From Allobosea sp. Root381 (lineage in GTDB: Bacteria > Pseudomonadota > Alphaproteobacteria > Rhizobiales > Beijerinckiaceae): a DNA stretch of 64,000 nt. The translations under genes were made by a program, and so were the position numbers. The stretch is taken from assembly GCF_001429395.1 (NCBI RefSeq), contig NZ_LMJT01000004.1, positions 62,694 through 126,693 on the forward strand. Direction: 5' to 3'. The notes below the pieces were generated by a model. That model ran no database searches. It was given only the letters and a program-made list of their open reading frames with translations, and was not told the DNA's origin. The number at the start of each line of letters is the position of its first letter. Position 1 is the first letter of the stretch. Below, one piece after another: positions 58,268 through 64,000 of this stretch.

Positions 58268-58945
58268 ATGCCTGTGACCATCCTCGATCTCGTCGTCATC
58301 GGCGTGGTTCTGATCTCGGCATTGCTGGCAGCCGTCCGCGGACTGACGCGCGAGGTGCTGGCGATTGCCTCCTGGGCGGCGGCGGCAGCCGTCGCCTGGA
58401 TCTTCCACCCGCAGTTGCTGCCGGTGGTAAAGCAGTACGTTCCCAACGACACCATTGCGCTGATCGCCGCGATCGCCTCGCTGTTCCTCGTGACGCTGAT
58501 CGTCGTTTCGCTGGTGACGGCGCGGATCTCGGATTTCGTGCTCGATTCGCGCATCGGCGCGCTCGACCGCACGCTGGGCTTCGTCTTCGGCGCGGGCCGC
58601 GGGATCCTGCTCGCCGTGATCGGCTACCTCTTCTTCGCCGCCCTGATGGGCGACAAGAACATGCCGGCCTGGGCCAAGGACGCCAAGGCCAAGCCGATGC
58701 TGGAGGAAACCGGCCGCTCGCTGCTGGCCATGCTGCCTCAGGACGTGAACGCCGATTTCGTCAAGAAGCTGCTGAAACCCAAGGGCGAGGGCGAGCCGAC
58801 CGATGCGCCGGCCGAGGAGCCGCGCCAGCCTGCCGGCACCGACCCGCAGCGCCGCAGCGACGTTCCCAACACCACCGACCGGCAGGCACTGCAGCGCACC
58901 ATCGACGCCACCCGCCCGACGACGCCTGCCCCAACCCGTCCGTAA
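58268..58945 (+). CDS. cvpA: CvpA family membrane protein
   Basis: 225-residue inner-membrane protein of the CvpA family (named for colicin V production; recently linked to envelope stress tolerance). Four hydrophobic segments occupy residues 5-130, with the family motif ILDLVVIGVVLISALLAAVRG and the GALDRTLGFVFGAGRGILLA motif near the third to fourth span. The last 60 residues are a Pro/Thr/Arg-rich tail. Its position directly before purF is the classic cvpA-purF linkage. Confidence 0.93.
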   Translation: MPVTILDLVVIGVVLISALLAAVRGLTREVLAIASWAAAAAVAWIFHPQLLPVVKQYVPNDTIALIAAIASLFLVTLIVVSLVTARISDFVLDSRIGALDRTLGFVFGAGRGILLAVIGYLFFAALMGDKNMPAWAKDAKAKPMLEETGRSLLAMLPQDVNADFVKKLLKPKGEGEPTDAPAEEPRQPAGTDPQRRSDVPNTTDRQALQRTIDATRPTTPAPTRP

Positions 58946-58991
58946 TTCGAGCGTAGAGCAGCGGCCGTCAACGCCGCATGGAGCCTTGAGA

Positions 58992-60479
58992 ATGATCTCG
59001 CAGTCCGGGACTAAGGCCGCCAAAACCGACACCGCTTTCGATCCTTACGCCGACCGCCTGCGCGAGGAATGCGGCGTGTTCGGCATCTTCGGCCATGCCG
59101 ACGCCGCGGCGCTGACCGCGCTCGGCCTGCATGCGCTGCAGCATCGCGGACAGGAAGCAGCCGGCATCGTCTCCTTCGACGGCACGCGCTTCCAGTCGGA
59201 GCGTCGCCTCGGCCTCGTCGGCGATGCCTTCTCGGAAGCCTCGGTGATCGACAAGCTCAAGGGTATGCAGGCGATCGGCCATGTGCGCTACTCGACCACC
59301 GGCGAAACGATCCTGCGCAACGTGCAGCCGCTTTTCGCGGAGCTGCATGGCGGCGGCTTCGCTGTTGCCCATAACGGCAACCTGACGAACGGGCTGACGC
59401 TGCGCCGCAATCTCGTCCGCGACGGCGCCATCTATCAGTCGACCTCCGACACCGAGGTGCTGCTGCACCTCGTCGCGCGCAGCCGCAAGCCGCAGTTCAT
59501 CGAGCGCTTCGTCGAGGCGATCCGCCAGATCGAAGGTGCCTATGCCTTCGTCGGCATCACCAACAAGAAGCTGATCGGCGCCCGCGATCCGCTTGGCATT
59601 CGCCCGCTGGTGCTGGGCGAGTTGGACGGCGCGCCCATCCTGACCTCGGAGACCTGCGCGCTTGACATCATCGGCGCCAAGTTCATCCGGGAAATCGAGA
59701 ACGGCGAGGTCGTCGTAATCTCGGAGAGCGGGATCGAGAGCCACAAGCCCTTCCCGGCCATGCCCGAGCGACCCTGCATCTTCGAGTACATCTATTTCGC
59801 GCGCCCGGATTCGATCGTGAAGGGCCGCAGCATCTATGAGCATCGCAAGGCAATGGGAGCCCAGCTGGCGATGGAATCGCCGGCGAACGCCGACGTGATC
59901 GTGCCGGTGCCGGATTCCGGTGTGCCTGCGGCGCTGGGCTATGCGCAGGCCAGCGGCATCCCGTTCGAGCTCGGGATCATCCGCAACCACTATGTCGGCC
60001 GCACCTTTATCGAGCCGACCCAGAAGGTCCGCGAGCTCGGCGTGAAGCTGAAGCATTCGGCCAACCGCTCGGTCGTCGAGGGCAAGAGCATCGTGCTCGT
60101 CGACGATTCGATCGTGCGCGGCACGACCTCGTTCAAGATCGTCAAGATGATGCGCGAGGCCGGCGCCCGCGAGGTGCATTTCCGCATCTCCTCGCCGCCG
60201 ATCACCCATCCCGACTATTACGGCATCGACACGCCGGACCGCGAGAAGCTGCTCGCCGCGACGCATTCGCTCGAGGAGATGCGGCAGTTCGTCGGTGCCG
60301 ATTCGCTCGCCTTCATCTCGGTCGACGGGCTCTATCGGGCGATGGGCCATGAGCGGCGCGACCCCACCCGGCCGCAATTCACCGATCATTGCTTCACCGG
60401 CGACTATCCGACCTCGCTCACCGATGTGATCGGCGAGAGCGCCAAGCAGACGATTTCGCTGCTCGCAGAAGCCGGCTGA
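58992..60479 (+). CDS. purF: Amidophosphoribosyltransferase
   Basis: First committed enzyme of purine synthesis, making phosphoribosylamine from PRPP and glutamine. The 495-residue product has a 26-residue propeptide and then the N-terminal nucleophile Cys27 (EECGVFGIFGHADAAAL), the Ntn glutaminase domain (IGHVRYSTTGETILRNVQPL), and the PRTase domain with PRPP motif IVLVDDSIVRGTTSFKIV. Compared with Bacillus PurF, two of the four Fe-S cysteines are replaced (HPDYYGID, TDHCF), so a [4Fe-4S] cluster is unlikely. The ATG at 58992 has GGAG at 8 nt; the frame is open upstream. Confidence 0.97.
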   Translation: MISQSGTKAAKTDTAFDPYADRLREECGVFGIFGHADAAALTALGLHALQHRGQEAAGIVSFDGTRFQSERRLGLVGDAFSEASVIDKLKGMQAIGHVRYSTTGETILRNVQPLFAELHGGGFAVAHNGNLTNGLTLRRNLVRDGAIYQSTSDTEVLLHLVARSRKPQFIERFVEAIRQIEGAYAFVGITNKKLIGARDPLGIRPLVLGELDGAPILTSETCALDIIGAKFIREIENGEVVVISESGIESHKPFPAMPERPCIFEYIYFARPDSIVKGRSIYEHRKAMGAQLAMESPANADVIVPVPDSGVPAALGYAQASGIPFELGIIRNHYVGRTFIEPTQKVRELGVKLKHSANRSVVEGKSIVLVDDSIVRGTTSFKIVKMMREAGAREVHFRISSPPITHPDYYGIDTPDREKLLAATHSLEEMRQFVGADSLAFISVDGLYRAMGHERRDPTRPQFTDHCFTGDYPTSLTDVIGESAKQTISLLAEAG

Positions 60480-60537
60480 GCCCGCGACACGACAATCTCA
60501 GCTTCAGCCTTTATCGTGAGAGGGCGCTGAATGCGGC

Positions 60538-60591
60538 GTCTCGCCGGATGCTCCCGCCGCCGCCGCGGCGAGCTGGAGCATCCGGCGAGAC
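60538..60591. repeat. Long perfect hairpin (REP-like) between purF and the SDR gene
   Basis: GTCTCGCCGGATGCTCC (60538-60554) is exactly complementary to GGAGCATCCGGCGAGAC (60575-60591). Inside, CGCCGC-CGCC-GCGGCG (60555-60570) adds a second perfect stem, with a 4-base bulge AGCT between. The total is 23 paired positions. The phrase GTCTCGNNGGATGCTCC and the following CAGGATGAGG resemble a dispersed palindrome of Hyphomicrobiales. No U-run follows. Confidence 0.7.
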
Positions 60592-60647
60592 ACGCCTGAG
60601 GTGCTCCCCAGGATGAGGGCTGAGGATCGGTCCAGGGGGACGAACGA

Positions 60648-61388
60648 ATGACCAAGCCTCTCGAAGGGCGCATCGCGCTCGTCACCGGCGCCTCGCGCGG
60701 TATCGGGCGCGCTGCCGCCTTGGCTTTCGCCGCAGCGGGGGCCCATGTCGTCGCGCTCGCCCGCACGACCGGGGCGCTCGAGGAACTCGACGACGAGATT
60801 GGCGCGCTCAGGGGCACCGCGACGCTGGTTCCGGTCGATCTCGGCGATGCGCCGGCGATCGAAAAGCTCGGCGCCGCATTGCTTCAGCGCTGGGGCAGGC
60901 TCGACATCCTGCTCGCCAATGCCGGCATCCTCGGCCCGCTCTCGCCGCTGACCCACGCCTCGCCGAAGGAATGGGCCAAGGTGTTCGACACCAACGTCAC
61001 CGCCAACTGGCGGCTGCTGAAGTCGGTCGAGCCCGCGCTGCAGGCCTCCGACGCCGCCCGTGTGATCCTGATGTCCTCGGGCGCGGCCCATAAATGCCTC
61101 GCCTATTGGGGGCCGTACTCGATCTCGAAGGCGGCGGTCGAGGCGATGGGGCGGACCTATGCGGCCGAGACCGTGACGACGCCTATGAAGGTGATGATGG
61201 TCAATCCTGGGCCGCTGCGCACGCGCATGCGGGCCGACGCGATGCCGGGTGAAGACCCGATGACGCTGAGGACACCGGAAGATCTCGCCCCGCATCTCGT
61301 CGCGATCGCCTCGCCTGATTGGGCCGAGACCGGCAAGATCTACGACTTCCCGCAGGGCAAGGTGCTCACCCCGCAGCTGCCGGCCTGA
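60648..61388 (+). CDS. SDR family NAD(P)-dependent oxidoreductase
   Basis: 246-residue classical short-chain dehydrogenase. The cofactor motif is ALVTGASRGIGRAAALAFAA, with NAG in LLANAGILGPLSPLTHASP, catalytic Ser in ARVILMSSGAAHKCLAYWGP and YSISKAAVEAMGRTYAAE (Tyr-x3-Lys). Substrate is not predictable. The sequence around the active site (AAHKCLAYWGPYSISKAA) resembles E. coli YciK-type SDRs. It commonly follows purF in this group. A U-tailed terminator at 61442-61466 follows. Confidence 0.9.
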   Translation: MTKPLEGRIALVTGASRGIGRAAALAFAAAGAHVVALARTTGALEELDDEIGALRGTATLVPVDLGDAPAIEKLGAALLQRWGRLDILLANAGILGPLSPLTHASPKEWAKVFDTNVTANWRLLKSVEPALQASDAARVILMSSGAAHKCLAYWGPYSISKAAVEAMGRTYAAETVTTPMKVMMVNPGPLRTRMRADAMPGEDPMTLRTPEDLAPHLVAIASPDWAETGKIYDFPQGKVLTPQLPA

Positions 61389-61441
61389 TCTTCCTTCTTC
61401 CCTCGGCGGGAGAGGATGTCTGCGGAGTAGACGAATAAGGG

Positions 61442-61466
61442 AAGGGTCGCGCCAGCGGCCCTTTTT
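61442..61466 (+). terminator. Rho-independent terminator of the SDR gene
   Basis: AAGGGTCGC (61442-61450), loop GCCA, GCGGCCCTT (61455-61463): a 9-bp stem with one G-T wobble, with a T5 run at 61462-61466. It lies 53 bp after the SDR stop. Confidence 0.78.
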
Positions 61467-61514
61467 CTATTTCGGAGAGGTTCCGCCCTCATCGGTCGGC
61501 GCTTCTCGCTGCCA

Positions 61515-61537
61515 CCTTCTCCCCCGAGAAGAGAAGG
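61515..61537 (-). repeat. Small hairpin downstream of der
   Basis: CCTTCTC (61515-61521) and GAGAAGG (61531-61537) pair with a 9-base loop, 11 bp past the der stop on the minus strand. The wording (GCCACCTTCTCCCCC, GAGAAG) resembles a frequent intergenic repeat of Hyphomicrobiales. It may also help end the der transcript, although no U-run is present. Confidence 0.45.
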
Positions 61538-61548
61538 AAAGGCCTGCT

Positions 61549-62970
61549 TCAGCGCTTCCCCTTGTCGTAGGGGTTTTCGCCACCGCGCGTGTGCAGCCGG
61601 ATCGGCGTTCCCGGCAGGTCGAAGCCTTCGCGCAGGTTGTTGACCAGGTAGCGGGTGTAGGACACCGGCAAATGGTCAAGCTGGTTGCCGAAGAGCGCAA
61701 AGGTCGGCGGGCGGGCCTTGGCCTGGGTCATGTAGCGGATCTTGATGCGCCGGCCCGCGACCGCCGGGGGCGGATGCGCCGACAACACGCCTTCAAGCCA
61801 GCGATTGATCCGGGCCGTCGAGATGCGGCGATTCCAGACGTCATAGGCGGAGAACACCGCCTGCATCAGCCGGTCGATGCCCTCGCCGGCAAGCCCTGAG
61901 AGCGGAACGATCGGCACGCCACGCACCTGCGCCAGCAGGTAGCCCGCCTTTTCCTTGAGCTCGGCCAGCAGGCCGTTCTTGTCAGCAACCAGGTCCCATT
62001 TGTTCAGGCCTATGACGACGGCCCTGCCCTCTCGCTCGATCAGATCGACCAGGGTCAGGTCCTGCTTCTCGAAGGGAATCGTCGAATCCAGCAGCACGAC
62101 GACGACCTCGGCGAAGCGGATCGCGCGCAGCGAATCCTGCACCGACATCTTCTCGAGCTTCTCTTCGATACGGGCGCGCTTGCGCATGCCGGCCGTGTCG
62201 AAGAGCTTCACCGGCTTGCCGCGCCATTCGTAGTCGACGGAGATGGTGTCGCGGGTGATGCCGGCCTCCGGGCCGACGAGCAGGCGCTCTTCGCCGATCA
62301 TGCGGTTGACCAGCGTCGACTTGCCCGCATTCGGCCGGCCGATGATGGTGACGCGCAGCGGCTTGCTGGGATCGCTATACGCACCCTCGTCCTCGCTCTC
62401 GTCGCGAGCGGCCGGCGCATCGACCCATCTCTTGTCGCCATAGCTCTCGTCGAAGGGCTCCTCTTCCTCAGGCTCGACGTCGACGAAGGGGGCGAGCGCC
62501 TCGAGCAGGTCGGAGGTGCCTTCGCCATGCTCGGCCGAGAACGGCACGGGATCGCCCAGCCCCAGCGCATAGGATTCGAAGATGCCGTCCAGACCCTTCT
62601 TTCCCTCGGCCTTGTTGGCGAGCAGGATCACCGGCTTGCCGGATTTGCGCACCAGATCGGCAAAGGGCTGGTCCATCGGCGTCAGCCCGAGCCTGGCGTC
62701 GATCATGAAGAGGATGACATCGGCCTGGGCGATCGCGGTCTCGGTCTGGGCCCTCATCCGGCCGGCCAGCGAGGCCGGATCGGCCTCCTCGAGGCCGGCC
62801 GTGTCGATGATGTTGAAACGCAGATGGCCGAGCGCGGCCTCGCCCTCGCGGCGGTCACGGGTCACGCCCGGCCGGTCGTCGACCAGCGCGAGCTTCTTGC
62901 CGACGAGGCGGTTGAACAGCGTCGACTTGCCGACATTGGGCCGGCCGATGATGGCGACGGTGGCGGTCAT
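61549..62970 (-). CDS. der: Ribosome biogenesis GTPase Der (EngA)
   Basis: Double-GTPase needed for 50S maturation. The 473-residue product has G domain 1 ([49 protein letters not shown]), an acidic linker ([17 protein letters not shown]), G domain 2 ([52 protein letters not shown]) and a C-terminal KH-like domain ([20 protein letters not shown]). The ATG at 62970 is chosen over an 18-codon upstream extension. It is separated by a terminator from the YfgM-like gene upstream. Confidence 0.97.
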   Translation of the reverse strand: MTATVAIIGRPNVGKSTLFNRLVGKKLALVDDRPGVTRDRREGEAALGHLRFNIIDTAGLEEADPASLAGRMRAQTETAIAQADVILFMIDARLGLTPMDQPFADLVRKSGKPVILLANKAEGKKGLDGIFESYALGLGDPVPFSAEHGEGTSDLLEALAPFVDVEPEEEEPFDESYGDKRWVDAPAARDESEDEGAYSDPSKPLRVTIIGRPNAGKSTLVNRMIGEERLLVGPEAGITRDTISVDYEWRGKPVKLFDTAGMRKRARIEEKLEKMSVQDSLRAIRFAEVVVVLLDSTIPFEKQDLTLVDLIEREGRAVVIGLNKWDLVADKNGLLAELKEKAGYLLAQVRGVPIVPLSGLAGEGIDRLMQAVFSAYDVWNRRISTARINRWLEGVLSAHPPPAVAGRRIKIRYMTQAKARPPTFALFGNQLDHLPVSYTRYLVNNLREGFDLPGTPIRLHTRGGENPYDKGKR

Positions 62971-63044
62971 GGTGTTGTCCAGTCTCAACAGCGTCGTTCC
63001 GGGGCACGGGGCCGTTCCGGACATCCATGAATACAGGTCGACGC

Positions 63045-63085
63045 AAAAAGGAAAGGCCGATCGCCGCTCGACGCGGCTTCGGCCT
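63045..63085 (-). terminator. Rho-independent terminator of the YfgM-like gene
   Basis: On the minus strand AGGCCGA + GCCGC pairs with GCGGC + TCGGCCT (outer 7 bp 63054-63060/63079-63085, inner 5 bp, small internal loop), followed by TTCCTTTTT (63045-63053). It lies 51 bp after the stop of the upstream gene and before der. Confidence 0.75.
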
Positions 63086-63135
63086 CTGTTTGCAGGCTGC
63101 GAGCTCGACCTCCGGCCGGGCCCTGTTAGATCGAG

Positions 63136-63798
63136 CTAGTCCTTGATCTGGACGGGGCCGCCGCGCACCAGAGCAAGGTAGAGCTCGGTGCGCTGGCGTA
63201 GCACGGCCGGCGACTGCGGATCGGTGACGATGGCATCGAACCAGCGGCCGGCATCCTCGAAGAGATTGGCCTTGAGCGCGGCGATGCCGAGGAATTCGCG
63301 GGTCGAATGGCGCCAGACCCCCTGTGGCGTCGCGAGCGGCTCCAGGGCCGTCTTGAGTTCGGCATAGGGCACGAGGTCGACACGCAGCATGCCGGCACGC
63401 AGACGCGCGAGGTCGCGATAGAGCGGCAGCAGCGTCGTGTCGTTCGCGAGCCCGTCGAATGCGGTCGCGCCGGCCGCGGCATCGCGCTTGGCCGTCTCGG
63501 CGGCGAGGCGGAAGCGGGCGATCTGGCGGTAGCCGGCGGGCGCGCTGGCTGCGAGTTCACCCAGGATCGTTTCAGCTTCCGCGCCGTTGTTGTCCCGCGA
63601 GGCCTTCAGCGCCGCTTCCAGCTGCGCGCCGACGGCCTGCGAGGCCTGCTGCTCGCGATAGAGCCAGAACTGCCAGCCGGCCACGGCCAGCACCGCCAGC
63701 ACAGCGAGGCCGGTGAAGAGCCAGCCATATTTCTTCCAGAGCTGAGCCGCCTTGTCCCGGCGGACTTCCTCATCGATCTCGCGAAAAATATCGGCCAT
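63136..63798 (-). CDS. YfgM-like tetratricopeptide membrane protein
   Basis: 220-residue protein with one N-terminal membrane span (WLFTGLAVLAVLAVAGWQFW) after a short charged cytosolic segment (MADIFREIDEEVRRDKAAQL), and a periplasmic TPR-like alpha-helical region (YRQIARFRLAAETAKRDAAA and LYRDLARLRAGMLRVD). This is the TPR_21/YfgM architecture; E. coli YfgM is an ancillary SecYEG subunit that cooperates with periplasmic chaperones. The yfgM-der neighbourhood supports the call, but bamB, which lies between them in E. coli, is absent here. Confidence 0.85.
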   Translation of the reverse strand: MADIFREIDEEVRRDKAAQLWKKYGWLFTGLAVLAVLAVAGWQFWLYREQQASQAVGAQLEAALKASRDNNGAEAETILGELAASAPAGYRQIARFRLAAETAKRDAAAGATAFDGLANDTTLLPLYRDLARLRAGMLRVDLVPYAELKTALEPLATPQGVWRHSTREFLGIAALKANLFEDAGRWFDAIVTDPQSPAVLRQRTELYLALVRGGPVQIKD

Positions 63799-63889
63799 GG
63801 TCCGTCACATTCCTTCTTGCCATGCCGGGTAGCATTTTCGCCGGGCGATGGCGAGCCGGAACAGGACTTTCCTTGCGGCCGGTCCGAAC

Positions 63890-64000
63890 TCAGCCGATCT
63901 GTGCCCGGTGCAGCAGGCTGCCATCGCCATAGGAATAGAAGCGATAGCCCTGCGCGATCGCATGGGCATAGCCCCGCTTCATCAGGTCGAGGCCGGAAAA
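63890..64000 (-). CDS. queA: tRNA preQ1(34) S-adenosylmethionine ribosyltransferase-isomerase, C-terminal end only
   Basis: The frame enters from beyond the window end and codes for 36 residues before [23 protein letters not shown] is the well-known QueA C-terminus ([16 protein letters not shown]), preceded by FSGLDLMKR. QueA forms epoxyqueuosine in the wobble position of certain tRNAs. The start and most of the gene are outside the window. The 91 bp to the YfgM-like start at 63798 hold nothing recognisable. Confidence 0.85.
   Translation of the reverse strand, partial: FSGLDLMKRGYAHAIAQGYRFYSYGDGSLLHRAQIG

Overview
The window is a gene-dense, high-GC stretch of an alphaproteobacterial chromosome. 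Its gene order fits the Hyphomicrobiales (Rhizobiales); a Bosea-like genus is my best guess, from protein style and repeat types only. Supporting signs are the blocks lexA-comEC-gltX-gltA, the uppS-cdsA-dxr-rseP-bamA-lpxD-fabZ-lpxA-lpxI-lpxB chain, lptF-lptG-lptD-pdxA-rsmA, rpsF-rpsR-DUF2232-rplI-dnaB-alr-radA-cvpA-purF, a short ProRS, and a ribosomal protein S2 with a long C-terminal extension. I saw no tRNA, rRNA, CRISPR array, prophage or insertion sequence.

Layout. (1) 1-7.2 kb: the 3' part of lexA, convergent comEC, then gltX, gltA and an orphan TctC-type binding protein. (2) 7.2-19.3 kb, minus strand: the envelope and lipid A chain lpxB, lpxI, lpxA, fabZ, lpxD, bamA, rseP, dxr, cdsA, uppS, frr, listed from the 3' end. 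(3) 19.6-23.0 kb: a small VOC protein, then minus-strand pyrH, tsf, rpsB. (4) 23.3-32.5 kb: a GGDEF protein, dnaE, a 36-codon membrane-peptide ORF, lolD, lolC, proS, coaD. (5) 32.9-37.4 kb: an ABC-F ATPase, then minus-strand pepA, holC, a lipoprotein and a 59-aa helix-turn-helix-like protein. (6) 37.5-44.3 kb: lptF, lptG, lptD, pdxA, rsmA. (7) 44.3-51.1 kb, minus: gmk, yicC, mltG, fabF, acpP, fabG, fabD. (8) 51.4-61.4 kb, plus: rpsF, rpsR, DUF2232, rplI, dnaB, alr, radA, cvpA, purF, SDR. (9) 61.5-64 kb, minus: der, a YfgM-like protein, the 3' end of queA.

The genes are mainly essential housekeeping: outer-membrane biogenesis (lipid A acylation, LPS export, BAM, Lol, undecaprenyl and CDP-DAG supply), type II fatty acid synthesis, translation, replication and nucleotide synthesis. 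Many neighbours overlap by 4 bp (GTGA or ATGA), suggesting translational coupling.

I found no convincing new defence, metabolic or mobile system. The features most worth a second look are small or regulatory: three very short ORFs (28115-28225, 32600-32722, 34754-34933), the S2 extension, an 18-bp palindrome inside the putative dnaB promoter, a palindrome cluster before mltG, REP-like hairpins near radA, purF and der, and the absence of surA from the lptD-pdxA junction.
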